Shown: positions 14,906-22,807, numbered from the stretch's first letter. The stretch: 28,439 nucleotides of DNA from an uncultured Paenibacillaceae bacterium (GCA_946478845.1 CAMLDI010000035.1:1-28439); one strand, 5' to 3'. The notes: generated by a model not told the origin, from the letters alone. Numbers and translations: made by a program.

Positions 14906-14937
14906 AAAAGAAAAAGGGACTAATAACTGATAGTCCC
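14906..14937 (-). terminator. Rho-independent terminator between ligase and glycosyltransferase genes
   Basis: On the minus strand GGGACTA, an eight-base loop and TAGTCCC are followed by TTTTTCTTTT. It starts directly after the stop of the O-antigen-ligase-like gene and stands 27 bases before the glycosyltransferase start, so it may act as an attenuator between them. Confidence 0.85.
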
Positions 14938-14939
14938 AA

Positions 14940-16169
14940 TTATTGTACTCCTGCGTGATTCGATTCAACAGTTGGTTTGGCAAAAAAATGCAGTCGTTTC
15001 ACGTAACTTTCCCATCCGGCGATAACGAAAATGGATAAAAGTGCGGTTTGCGGTGAAACAAGAGGGTGATCCAGCATGCCTGTCATTAAAAAGATCGGCA
15101 TTAATAAAACAAATATGTCTAAATACTTTTTTCTATTCCTAAATGAGTAAAGGACAAACAATACTTTGGCAACAATCGCTACAAAAAGTAATACGAAAGA
15201 TAACCCTCCAATGGTTCCATATTCCGAAAAAAAGCCTAAAAAAATGTTATGGGCATGGGCTACCTTATCATGGGCAAATGCATCATAGGCTTCACGAAAC
15301 CCCAAAGGGGTAACGCCGAAGAATGGATGGTCTGACCAGATATGAACGCTATTTTCCCAGATATTCTTACGTCCTGTAGCTGATACTTGAATGGATTCGT
15401 ATCTTGGCAACAATTCATTAATTAAATCAAACTTAAGGGAGATAAGTCCAAATAAACCAGCTAATGCAGCACCAATTTGCCAGCGGAAACGAAATAGGAA
15501 GATGATGACGAGAAGAATCATGCCGATTACACCAGAACGGGAACCAGTTTGAATGATAGCAACACCCAGAATGAGCAAGAGCCCGCTGTTGCGTAAAATG
15601 TTTTCTCGTTGCAAGATTTTCCACAGTAATAAAGCAATGGACATGAGCAAAAAGAAAGCTGCAAAATTGGGATTATAGGCACTCCCGAATAGTCGGTTGC
15701 TTTCATCGAAACTTAAGGGCATCCAACCTGTTAATACGCCAATCATTCGAATAAACAAGTGACTCTTTGGTTGAAAAAGGTTAACGAATTCAGGTATTAG
15801 CAGTTGAAATTGGCCAATGAAGGCGATATAAACACCACCAAAAATAATAATTTTTACGAAATTGCATAATAATTCTTTTGAGAAGTGTTCTTTAATATAT
15901 AGATAATATCCTAGATAACTGGCAATTAAAATGGGAATCATAAAGTATTTAATCTCCATAAACATGAAAGATGCCCCAATAGAGGCAATGAGGAGATTAA
16001 TAAAAAAGAAAGTCCCTATGGTAAATGGCAATGGTTTTTTTGTTTTAAGTTTTTTTATGAAATGGATTAGACCGATAATAATTAATAGCCCTATTCCAAG
16101 GGGAGGCAGTAAAAAAAGCAATAACAACCCGATTTCAATGGAATATTTTTTCATAACGTTCGTTTTCAT
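14940..16169 (-). CDS. O-antigen ligase/polymerase-like membrane protein
   Basis: The 409-residue protein is very hydrophobic, with about ten or more membrane segments, and has a large extracytoplasmic loop near 255-315. That loop contains S-A-T-G-R-K-N-I-W-E-N-S and H-A-H-N-I-F-L-G-F-F-S-E-Y-G, the signature of the Wzy/O-antigen ligase (PF04932) family. These enzymes join lipid-linked glycans to an acceptor or polymerise them. In a Gram-positive host it probably acts on a surface polysaccharide or teichoic-type glycan. No other polysaccharide export genes are in the window. ATG 16169 follows AAGGGGAT; a second ATG six codons on is possible. It lies downstream of the YtkA-like lipoprotein gene on the same strand. 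Confidence 0.85.
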   Translation of the reverse strand: MKTNVMKKYSIEIGLLLLFLLPPLGIGLLIIIGLIHFIKKLKTKKPLPFTIGTFFFINLLIASIGASFMFMEIKYFMIPILIASYLGYYLYIKEHFSKELLCNFVKIIIFGGVYIAFIGQFQLLIPEFVNLFQPKSHLFIRMIGVLTGWMPLSFDESNRLFGSAYNPNFAAFFLLMSIALLLWKILQRENILRNSGLLLILGVAIIQTGSRSGVIGMILLVIIFLFRFRWQIGAALAGLFGLISLKFDLINELLPRYESIQVSATGRKNIWENSVHIWSDHPFFGVTPLGFREAYDAFAHDKVAHAHNIFLGFFSEYGTIGGLSFVLLFVAIVAKVLFVLYSFRNRKKYLDIFVLLMPIFLMTGMLDHPLVSPQTALLSIFVIAGWESYVKRLHFFAKPTVESNHAGVQ

Positions 16170-16235
16170 TCAATATCCCCTTAACCTTTGGTCCATCGAC
16201 CATATCTACGTCCTCATTTTAGCAGAGAAATATCC

Positions 16236-16646
16236 TTATGGTAAGATAATCAGTTCATTTTTTTTCATATTATGAAAACCACGGGCATCTACATGAAAAA
16301 TTACATAATATTTACCTGGTTTACTAAAAGTGTATAGAGAAGAATAAGAACCGTCTTTCGTTTTGCTTGCAGTAATTAGCTCATGTTGATCTTGTCCATC
16401 TTTCCAGAGTTCATATTTTACCCCATCTGCATCTTGAACTCGTTCATTTTCCTGGGTAATAAAAACGGTAAGTTCTACCTTTTCCATTGCTTTTGGTTGT
16501 TGTGGTGAGTATTGAAAACTCACTTTAATAGGCGTTTCTTCGGCAAGGGAAGTTGTTCTTGATTGATCTCCTTTTCCTGTACAAGCGGTTGTAGCTATCA
16601 TAAGCAGGGCATAAATAGAAATAATAATACTACTTATCTTTACCAT
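16236..16646 (-). CDS. Lipoprotein with YtkA-like domain
   Basis: The 136-residue protein has a signal peptide ending in a lipobox-like A-T-T-A-C22, followed by a linker and a domain from about 38 to 134. V-S-F-Q-Y-S-P-Q-Q-P, V-E-L-T-V-F-I-T, Y-E-L-W-K-D-G and G-K-Y-Y-V-I-F-H-V-D are typical of YtkA/FixH-like extracytoplasmic beta-sandwich domains. The lipobox is slightly unusual (Thr at -3). Related domains occur beside copper and cytochrome oxidase proteins, but no such link is visible here. ATG 16646 follows GGGAGGAAG. It starts divergently from the LCP gene with 66 bases between them and may share a transcript with the ligase gene downstream. Confidence 0.8.
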   Translation of the reverse strand: MVKISSIIISIYALLMIATTACTGKGDQSRTTSLAEETPIKVSFQYSPQQPKAMEKVELTVFITQENERVQDADGVKYELWKDGQDQHELITASKTKDGSYSSLYTFSKPGKYYVIFHVDARGFHNMKKNELIILP

Positions 16647-16712
16647 TATGACTTCCTCCCTTGGCTTTTAAAAGAGAATACGAAAGAAGTTGCTTATTCA
16701 CTGTAGGAAAGG

Positions 16713-17660
16713 ATGTTATATATTTTGTACCTTTTTAAGAAAATAGTTGGAACTCTTTTTGCCTTATGCTTGATTTTTATAATAGGTTTCTGTAGTTACT
16801 ATGTATATTCCTTTTATTCATTTACCAATAAAATTCAGCAAACACCAACAAAACAGCCATCTACATCTGCAACTGCTTTACCGGAATGGAAAGGGAAAGA
16901 ACAAGTGAATATTCTTCTTTTAGGTGTAGATAAACGTGAAAATGAAACCTCTACCCGCTCTGATTCCATTATGATTTTAAGCGTTGATCCTGTGACGAAA
17001 AAAGGGTTGTTATTTTCTGTATTGCGGGATACATGGGTTGATATACCTGGCCATCGAAAAAATAGAATTAACGATGCCTATGCTCAGGGGGGGCCAGAGC
17101 TGTTAGCTCTTACAGCAGAAAAATTAACAGGACTTCCTATCCAATATTATTTCGTTACAGATTTTAAAGGATTTGAAAAAGTTGTAGATGCCATTGGCGG
17201 GGTTGACCTTTATGTTGAAAAAAATATGAATTATAAACTCTGGGAAGACAATGGGTATTACGATATTAATTTAAAAAAGGGAATGCAACATTTAAACGGA
17301 AAGAAAGCTTTACAGTACGTTCGTTTTCGCCATGATCGAACAGGGGATTATACACGAACGGAAAGACAGAGAATATTTCTCGTATCGATTGTGAAGGAAA
17401 TTAAAAAAACCACGAATATTCTCCGTGTACCAACCATTCTTGACTCTATTTCTGGTTATATAACTACAAATATGAATACAAGTGATATGATTAGATTAGC
17501 AACCCTTGGTTATAACATGGATTTACAGCAAATTAAAATGGAACAAATACCGCCAATTACAATTTTAAAAGAGAAAAAAATTGGCGGGGCACAGGTTATT
17601 GATCCACAGCCTGCTTTAACTAAAAAATATATCAAGGAGACTCTGAAAAATTATAAATAA
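16713..17660 (+). CDS. LytR-CpsA-Psr (LCP) family glycopolymer transferase
   Basis: The 315-residue protein has a cytoplasmic start, one membrane anchor (about 10-32), a Pro/Thr-rich stretch and an LCP domain (about 65-250). Family marks are L-L-L-G-V-D-K-R, T-R-S-D-S-I-M, S-V-L-R-D-T-W-V-D-I-P-G, N-D-A-Y-A-Q-G-G and Y-V-R-F-R-H-D...G-D-Y-T-R-T-E-R-Q, which supply the Arg and Asp residues that bind the polyprenyl pyrophosphate lipid. LCP enzymes attach teichoic acids or capsular glycans to peptidoglycan outside the membrane. ATG 16713 is close to its ribosome site (TAGGA, four to five bases). The gene lies 14 bases before the DedA-like gene, so the two are likely co-transcribed. Confidence 0.93.
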   Translation: MLYILYLFKKIVGTLFALCLIFIIGFCSYYVYSFYSFTNKIQQTPTKQPSTSATALPEWKGKEQVNILLLGVDKRENETSTRSDSIMILSVDPVTKKGLLFSVLRDTWVDIPGHRKNRINDAYAQGGPELLALTAEKLTGLPIQYYFVTDFKGFEKVVDAIGGVDLYVEKNMNYKLWEDNGYYDINLKKGMQHLNGKKALQYVRFRHDRTGDYTRTERQRIFLVSIVKEIKKTTNILRVPTILDSISGYITTNMNTSDMIRLATLGYNMDLQQIKMEQIPPITILKEKKIGGAQVIDPQPALTKKYIKETLKNYK

Positions 17661-17674
17661 ATGGGGGAGAGAAG

Positions 17675-18283
17675 TTGGAAGGTATATTGGGAGCAATTGG
17701 TACTGGGATTACAAGCATTATTGATTTTTTAGGGTATACTGGAGTGTTCCTGGGGATGTTATTGGAAAGTGCTTGTATTCCCATCCCAAGTGAACTGATC
17801 ATGCCTTTTGCCGGTTTTTTGGCGGCAACGGGGAAAATGAGTTTATTTATAGCCATTCTGGCTGGAAGCCTGGGAGGTACCCTGGGTTGTATTTTGTCTT
17901 ATTGGATTGGGTATCGATATGCCCATTGGATTGAAGGTCCACTTCGTTTTATTATTCCTGCCCACGAAGTCAAACGGGCGCAAAAGTGGCTGGCAAGGCA
18001 CGGGGATATCGTTGGTTTTACAACCAGATTGTTGCCAGGGGTTCGTACTTTTATTTCCTTGCCTATGGGCATGGCCAGGGCACCCTTTCTTCGCTTCATT
18101 AGTTATAGTTTCATTGGCACATTTATTTGGTGTTCTGTATTAGCTTATATTGGATGGATAATGGGTGAACACTGGGCAGATATTAAACAATATATGCATT
18201 ATGCGGATGCCTTTGTCGTCGCGGGGATTTTGCTACTTATTGTCTGGTACGTATGGAAAAAGAAAAAAAGAATAACCTCTTAA
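17675..18283 (+). CDS. DedA family membrane protein
   Basis: The 202-residue protein has the DedA/SNARE-associated layout. An N-terminal re-entrant helix contains E-S-A-C-I-P-I-P-S-E, G-S-L-G-G-T-L-G-C is next, and the conserved loop F-T-T-R-L-L-P-G-V-R-T-F-I-S-L-P-M-G follows, then two further membrane helices. DedA proteins are linked to recycling of undecaprenyl phosphate and to phosphatidylethanolamine scrambling. That would fit its place behind an LCP gene, since LCP reactions release undecaprenyl pyrophosphate. The start is TTG 17675, six bases after GGGGGAGA. A terminator follows eight bases after the stop. Confidence 0.93.
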   Translation: MEGILGAIGTGITSIIDFLGYTGVFLGMLLESACIPIPSELIMPFAGFLAATGKMSLFIAILAGSLGGTLGCILSYWIGYRYAHWIEGPLRFIIPAHEVKRAQKWLARHGDIVGFTTRLLPGVRTFISLPMGMARAPFLRFISYSFIGTFIWCSVLAYIGWIMGEHWADIKQYMHYADAFVVAGILLLIVWYVWKKKKRITS

Positions 18284-18290
18284 TTTTTTT

Positions 18291-18315
18291 GGACTATTAT
18301 AGTCCTTATTTTTTT
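18291..18315 (+). terminator. Rho-independent terminator after the DedA-like gene
   Basis: GGACTA, loop TTA, TAGTCC, then TTATTTTTTT. It closes the LCP-DedA transcription unit. Confidence 0.85.
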
Positions 18316-18387
18316 GTTTGAAACAACATTTTTGCATTGTGTCAATAAGATAAACGGAATAAAATGTTACAAAATTATGAATTATTA

Positions 18388-18417
18388 TTGACAACTCCTC
18401 ATAAAACTAGATATTAT
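18388..18417 (+). promoter_or_regulatory. Strong sigma-A promoter of the 37-residue protein gene
   Basis: A perfect TTGACA (18388-18393), an 18-base spacer and TATTAT (18412-18417). The leader is about 40 bases. The motif TGTTACAAAAT stands 12 bases upstream of the -35 box and recurs inverted near the cyd promoter. Confidence 0.8.
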
Positions 18418-18464
18418 ATATTTAAGAGAATATTCTGAAAATTTAAATAACGAGGAGTTGGTCA

Positions 18465-18578
18465 ATGATGTGGAATAACATTATAATTGCTGAGATTGTG
18501 TTTAGTGTACTTGTAGGAATTTCGTCCTTATTTATACCGGTATTTGCAAAAAAAAAATATGATAAAATCACGGGTTAA
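18465..18578 (+). CDS. 37-residue single-span membrane protein
   Basis: The frame starts MMWNNIIIAEIVFSVLVGIS, continues with further hydrophobic residues to about position 28 and ends in a basic tail (three Lys, then Y-D-K-I-T-G). ATG 18465 follows GAGGAG at seven bases. A full promoter lies upstream and a strong terminator 14 bases downstream, so this is a self-contained gene despite its size. The next gene is a cytochrome bd-like subunit I, and bd oxidases have small one-helix subunits (CydX, CydS) of this length. It could therefore be an accessory subunit, but I see no clear sequence match, and it is not in the same operon. A stress peptide or toxin-like function is also possible. Confidence 0.75.
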   Translation: MMWNNIIIAEIVFSVLVGISSLFIPVFAKKKYDKITG

Positions 18579-18591
18579 TAGCCAAACTAAG

Positions 18592-18619
18592 AAGTGCTTA
18601 TAAAGCACTCCTTTTTTTT
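18592..18619 (+). terminator. Rho-independent terminator after the small membrane protein gene
   Basis: AGTGCTT, loop ATA, AAGCACT, CC, then T8. It separates the small gene from the cyd-like operon. Confidence 0.9.
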
Positions 18620-18690
18620 GTCTTAAAAAAACAAAAAACGGTCACATTTTTGTAACAAAAAGCGCAAATCAACTTCCCATTTAGATAGTG

Positions 18691-18719
18691 TTAACATTTT
18701 ATACTTAAATGTGTAATAA
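18691..18719 (+). promoter_or_regulatory. Putative promoter of the cyd-like operon
   Basis: TTAACA (18691-18696), a 17-base spacer and TAATAA (18714-18719). The -35 is close to consensus but the -10 is poor, which would fit a promoter needing an activator. Confidence 0.4.
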
Positions 18720-18743
18720 ATTGAGTGAAGAAGGGATGGGGTC

Positions 18744-19841
18744 ATGGATACGTTTTTATTAAGCCGAATTCTAACTGGCCTAACAATGGGGTTTCATATT
18801 ATCTTTGCAACCATTGGGGTCGGCCTTCCTTTATTGTTATTATTAGCAGAGGGAATTGGAGTTTGGTGTAAAGATCCCCATTATATTCTTCTTGCAAAAC
18901 GGTGGGCTCGTGGATTGGGGATCTTTGTTTCCATAGAGGTTGTAACCGGAACAATTGTTAGTCTCCTCTTCTCTTTTTTATGGCCTAATTTTATGAGGGT
19001 GGCAGGACATGCTATTAGTCTCCCTTTATTTTTGTATACTTTTGCTTTTTTTCTTGAAGCCTTTTTTCTGGCGATTTACTTATATAGCTGGGGACATTTG
19101 AAACCTCTCCAACACTGGTTATTAACCATACCTATTTTCATCGGGGGATGTTTTACCGGGGTTTTCTTTACAATAATTAATGCTTTTATGAATACCCCAG
19201 GGGGAGTCACACCTATTGAAGTTTTGTTTAATGCTGCGATGCCATCCATGGTTTTTCATGTTTTATCTTCAAGCTTTTTGACTGCAGCTTTTATTCTTGC
19301 CGCCATTACTGCATATCGAATTTTGCGAGGGAAAACCCATACATATTATATAAAAGGTCTACGGATATCTATGTTGACAGGATTGTTTTTCTCCATTATA
19401 AATGGGATTTCAGGGATTCAATCTATAAGTTTTATGGAACAATTCCAACCTGATCAATTAAGGGATTCTATGGATGAGCTGCAAAACTTTTATTATTTCA
19501 TGACTTTTACAGGCATTTATTTAATCATTATTTCTAGTTTATATTTATTCATTTTAAAAAATAATAAATGGCTCATGGGGTTCATTGTACTTGGTGGAGT
19601 GTTTTCATTTCTTTCTATAGAATTTGGTTGGATTTTTACGGAAGTGGGCCGGCAACCATGGGTACTACAGGGAAATCTTCTTTCAGAAGCAGGGGTTACC
19701 ATGGCTAAGGGTGTAGGCATTATTTTGTTTTTGTTTGCTATTCTATATTTTTTCCTGGGAAGTATTTGTTGTATGACCTTGATTCGGCTTTTTACAAGAC
19801 ATACACCAGAAATAGAGATGAAGCAGCTGGGTATTAGCTGA
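18744..19841 (+). CDS. Cytochrome bd-like oxidase subunit I, short form
   Basis: The 365-residue membrane protein shows the CydA family ligands. His18 in M-G-F-H and Glu300 in G-W-I-F-T-E-V-G-R-Q-P-W match the high-spin heme ligands; His172 in V-F-H-V-L and Met253 in Y-F-M-T-F match those of b558. Glu65 and Glu105 in membrane helices match conserved acids. CydA is usually 440-520 residues. Here the quinol loop between helices 6 and 7 is cut to about 25 residues, and the usual Q-P-x-K segment reads Q-P-D-Q, so the lysine thought to help quinol oxidation is absent. It may be a divergent bd-type oxygen reductase with another quinol site or donor. Naming it cydA or ythA would overstate the case. 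ATG 18744 follows AAGGGATGGGG. Confidence 0.88.
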   Translation: MDTFLLSRILTGLTMGFHIIFATIGVGLPLLLLLAEGIGVWCKDPHYILLAKRWARGLGIFVSIEVVTGTIVSLLFSFLWPNFMRVAGHAISLPLFLYTFAFFLEAFFLAIYLYSWGHLKPLQHWLLTIPIFIGGCFTGVFFTIINAFMNTPGGVTPIEVLFNAAMPSMVFHVLSSSFLTAAFILAAITAYRILRGKTHTYYIKGLRISMLTGLFFSIINGISGIQSISFMEQFQPDQLRDSMDELQNFYYFMTFTGIYLIIISSLYLFILKNNKWLMGFIVLGGVFSFLSIEFGWIFTEVGRQPWVLQGNLLSEAGVTMAKGVGIILFLFAILYFFLGSICCMTLIRLFTRHTPEIEMKQLGIS

Positions 19842-19859
19842 TGCACAGGAGGAATGAAT

Positions 19860-20867
19860 ATGACATACGAACTGATCGGGGTCATCTTGTTATGGACATT
19901 TTTGTATGGGTATGTCATTGTTGCTTCCATTGACTTTGGGGCAGGTTTTTTTCTCTTTTATGGGAAATGGAGGAAAAAAGACCATATTATTAATCGGACG
20001 ATCGAAAGATATATGTCCCCTGTTTGGGAAATTACCAATGTTCTCCTTGTTTTTTTCTTTATTGGCCTTGTAGGTTTTTATCCTGAAATTGCTTATTATT
20101 ATGGGACGTCTCTTCTTATCCCTGGAAGCATTGCTTTAATTCTCCTTGCTATTCGTGGGGGAATTTACGCATTTTCCCAATACAGGAAAAATGATAGCTT
20201 CCTGGCTCTTTTTTTGTATGGAGCAACTGGATTGTTAATCCCGGCAGCCTTATCAACAGTATTAACCATTTCAGAAGGTGGGTATATTTACGAAAATCAA
20301 TCAGGGATTGTTGTTTTTTCTCCTCTTGAATTGATTACGAGCCCTTATTCCTGGGCAGTTATTTTTCTTGCTATTGTTAGCGTTCTGTTTATTAGCGCCA
20401 GTTTTTTAACCTATTATGCAAATGAAGCTGGGGATAACAAAGCGATGGAGCTTCTCAGGCAATTTGCTTTGCTCTGGAGTGCGCCAACCATCGTTGCCAG
20501 TGTCCTCATTTTTGCTACACTACAAATTCATAACGATTGGCATTTCAAAAATATGATTCATTATAGTTGGATGTTTATTCTTTCTTTAATTTGTTTTGGC
20601 ATTGCTGTTTATTTAATCAATAAAAAAATGAAGTTAGGCTTTGCATTCATTATGGTAATGTTGCAATTTGGTTTTGCTTTTTATGGGTATGGCGCTTCCC
20701 ATTTGCCTTATCTTCTCTACCCATATATCATGTTGGACTCTTCCAATGTAGATTCCCACATGGCAATGGCTCTGGTGATCAGTTTTATTGCAGGCCTTAT
20801 TTTTGTGATACCGTCTTTATATTTGTTGTTAAGAATGTTTTTATTTAATCTTAAAGAAGCTAAATAA
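19860..20867 (+). CDS. Cytochrome bd-like oxidase subunit II
   Basis: The 335-residue protein has about eight or nine hydrophobic segments. The first ends in V-A-S-I-D-F-G-A-G-F, the equivalent of the CydB F-D-L-G-V-G motif. S-P-V-W-E-I-T-N-V follows, matching the W-D-G-N-E-V-W region in a changed form. It pairs with the short subunit I, whose stop lies 18 bases upstream. I chose ATG 19860, seven bases after CAGGAGG; ATG 19854 is in frame but sits one base after the ribosome site. The divergence of both subunits together suggests a co-evolved variant, and no cydCD transport genes are present nearby. Confidence 0.85.
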   Translation: MTYELIGVILLWTFLYGYVIVASIDFGAGFFLFYGKWRKKDHIINRTIERYMSPVWEITNVLLVFFFIGLVGFYPEIAYYYGTSLLIPGSIALILLAIRGGIYAFSQYRKNDSFLALFLYGATGLLIPAALSTVLTISEGGYIYENQSGIVVFSPLELITSPYSWAVIFLAIVSVLFISASFLTYYANEAGDNKAMELLRQFALLWSAPTIVASVLIFATLQIHNDWHFKNMIHYSWMFILSLICFGIAVYLINKKMKLGFAFIMVMLQFGFAFYGYGASHLPYLLYPYIMLDSSNVDSHMAMALVISFIAGLIFVIPSLYLLLRMFLFNLKEAK

Positions 20868-20902
20868 AAAAGGTTGGTTCTTTTGAGGGGAGAAATTAAA
20901 GA

Positions 20903-22201
20903 TTGAAAAGAGCAATAAAAGTATTGGGGATTTTTTTGATTTTTTTAACCGGAATCTTTGGGGTTAAACCGGCTGAGGGCCATGCTGCAATTTATCAGCC
21001 CCGTCTAGTAATCGATGGAAAGGTTACAACTCCTTTTGTACCTTTGCAAAATGTTAATAATCGCACCTTGATGCCAGTGATTCAATTAAAGATATCCATG
21101 GGCATGGCTGTTGAATGGAATGGGACAACACGGCAGGTAACTGTAAGAGATTCAGGCAATGTTTGTGTTATGACCATTGGTTCGCCGATCGTCTATATTA
21201 ATGGTGTGAAAAAGACAATTGATACTGTCCCGATTATTATTGGGGATCGGACGTATCTGCCAATTCGGGCTTTAGGTGATTTGATTGGACATGTAGTAGG
21301 TTATGAAGATGCCACAAAAACAGTTATTTTTAATCGTAATTTAGGAATGTCCCTTAATGGGAAAAGGATTCCTGTCACAATGTATAAGCTGCCTGAAAGC
21401 ACTTATGCTGATCTTCTTTCACTTTGCAATGGATTAGAGATTTCCTATAGTTTGAACGGTGAAATTCTTACCCTCACAAAAGGGGATAAACATGTAAATC
21501 TGCCTTTAATCACAGAAGCGGCTGGTTCTGGTGGGTATCGCCATATTGATGGACAAACCGTAATACCTTTAGCAACGGTACTGTATCTGCTTAATGGGAA
21601 AGGACAATGGATAGGCACCCAATTTTCCATTACAACAACTCAGTCAACAGTATTGCCTTTTACCGTTGTTATTGATCCTGGCCATGGGGGAAAAGACTCT
21701 GGTTGTATTGGTGCTGATGGTAAAACTTATGAGAAAAGCTTTACCCTTTCTCAAAGCCAAAAATTGAAAGATAGGTTGTCTTCAAATCCTAACTTTAAGG
21801 TGCTTATGACCCGGGAAGGGGATACATATCTTACTCTTGACGAAAGGGTAAATTTAGCTAATAATGCAGGGGCAAATGTTTTTATCTCTATTCATGCTAA
21901 TGCCTCTGACATTTCCTCTGCGAATGGAACAGAATCCTTTTATTTTAATCCCTATAGCCAGCCATTTGCGGATGTTGTCCATAAACATTTGATACAAGCT
22001 ACAGAATTCCAAGATCGAGGGTTAAAAGTGGAAAGTTTTAAGGTAATCACTTCTACAAAAATGCCTGCTGTCCTAATCGAAGCTGGTTTCTTTACAAATC
22101 CATCTAATTTCGCAGAAATGAACACTGATCGTTTTCAACAAAATGTTGCAGAAGAATTGTACCAGGCCATTTTAGAGTATTATACTAAACTGAATAATTA
22201 A
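20903..22201 (+). CDS. N-acetylmuramoyl-L-alanine amidase with copper-amine-oxidase-like N-terminal domain
   Basis: The 432-residue protein has a signal peptide (about 1-29). A copper amine oxidase N-terminal-like region (about 33-148) has repeated R-T-x-M/L-P-V/I-R-A-L type strands. A second less clear copy follows (about 150-245), and the C-terminus is an Amidase_3 domain (253-430). The zinc site is visible as D-P-G-H261-G-G, Glu277 in Y-E-K-S-F and His331 in S-I-H-A-N; the catalytic Glu393 is in I-E-A-G-F-F-T-N. It should cleave the bond between N-acetylmuramic acid and L-alanine in the cell wall or spore cortex. The N-terminal repeats likely bind the wall. The start is TTG 20903 with a rather distant GAGGGGAG. 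A terminator follows. Confidence 0.92.
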   Translation: MKRAIKVLGIFLIFLTGIFGVKPAEGHAAIYQPRLVIDGKVTTPFVPLQNVNNRTLMPVIQLKISMGMAVEWNGTTRQVTVRDSGNVCVMTIGSPIVYINGVKKTIDTVPIIIGDRTYLPIRALGDLIGHVVGYEDATKTVIFNRNLGMSLNGKRIPVTMYKLPESTYADLLSLCNGLEISYSLNGEILTLTKGDKHVNLPLITEAAGSGGYRHIDGQTVIPLATVLYLLNGKGQWIGTQFSITTTQSTVLPFTVVIDPGHGGKDSGCIGADGKTYEKSFTLSQSQKLKDRLSSNPNFKVLMTREGDTYLTLDERVNLANNAGANVFISIHANASDISSANGTESFYFNPYSQPFADVVHKHLIQATEFQDRGLKVESFKVITSTKMPAVLIEAGFFTNPSNFAEMNTDRFQQNVAEELYQAILEYYTKLNN

Positions 22202-22207
22202 GAAGGA

Positions 22208-22239
22208 AAAGCTGGTTCTAATAGAGAACCAGCTTTTTT
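22208..22239. terminator. Bidirectional terminator between amidase and LysM genes
   Basis: AAAGCTGGTTCT, loop AATAG and AGAACCAGCTTT, running into a T6 tract (22234-22239). The A-run on the left lets it serve the convergent LysM gene, which ends at 22290, as well. Confidence 0.93.
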
Positions 22240-22289
22240 AGCAGATTAGAATTTAGCTAGCCATTCGAAGAGTTACATTCTAGAATTAT

Positions 22290-22787
22290 TTAAGAATCTA
22301 TATCCCCTGAAAAATCTCTTTGCATAGGAGGTTGCATCCACGGGGACTGTTGCATTCCAGGATACATGGGCATATTTTGCATCATGTATTGGGGAGGGTA
22401 GCCAGGCTGTTGGCCAGGATACATAGCACCTGGCATTCCTGAATCTGAATCCATTTCGTCTTCCATAAACATTTGTTGGCAATAAATTCTATTTAAACGA
22501 GGGATATAAATAGTTTCTCCACCTTTAATACCTGCTTCAGTTAGGTGTGGATTCATGCTTGCAAGAATGGGCATGGGAACATTGTATTTGTCTGCTATCG
22601 TTTCTAAGGTATCTCCTGCTTGTGTTCTATATTCCATAAACAACTCATTTCGTTCTTCTTCATTCCTGAAAAAGCGACGACGGCGGAAAGGGAAAAGAAA
22701 AAAGAATGGGAAGAACCTACGCCTTGGGAAAAAAGGAAAAAAGGGGGGGAAGAAAAAAGGTGATCCAAAACCAAATTGGCGTTCCAA
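22290..22787 (-). CDS. LysM protein with Phe/Arg/Pro-rich N-terminus (spore-coat-like)
   Basis: The 165-residue protein has three parts. Residues 5-41 are almost only Phe, Pro and Arg in alternating blocks. A single LysM domain (about 53-97) has Y-R-T-Q-A-G-D-T-L-E-T-I-A and G-G-E-T-I-Y-I-P-R. A Met/Pro/Gln/Tyr-rich tail (about 115-160) follows. LysM binds peptidoglycan or chitin-like glycans. The low-complexity ends and lack of a signal peptide recall spore coat or cortex proteins such as SafA, which are put on the forespore from the mother cell. ATG 22787 follows AGGAGGT. Upstream on the minus strand, CATATACTTA resembles mother-cell sigma factor -10 boxes, but this is weak. I do not recognise an orthologue. 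Confidence 0.8.
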   Translation of the reverse strand: MERQFGFGSPFFFPPFFPFFPRRRFFPFFFLFPFRRRRFFRNEEERNELFMEYRTQAGDTLETIADKYNVPMPILASMNPHLTEAGIKGGETIYIPRLNRIYCQQMFMEDEMDSDSGMPGAMYPGQQPGYPPQYMMQNMPMYPGMQQSPWMQPPMQRDFSGDIDS

Positions 22788-22807
22788 ATTAATGACCTCC
22801 TAAATAT

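Larger units (their letters stand above)
18316..18743. other. Regulatory region before the cyd-like operon
   Basis: It holds the promoter, gene and terminator of the 37-residue protein and a separate cyd promoter. TGTTACAAAAT at 18365-18375 and its inverted form with one extra T, ATTTTTGTAACA, at 18646-18657 lie upstream of the two promoters and may bind one regulator. I see no recognisable Rex or FNR palindrome. Confidence 0.45.

Noticed and set aside
18316..18743. Rex (TTGTGAA-type) or FNR (TGTGA-TCACA) sites before the cyd-like operon
   Set aside because: I found half-site fragments only; no two-fold symmetric match of either type.
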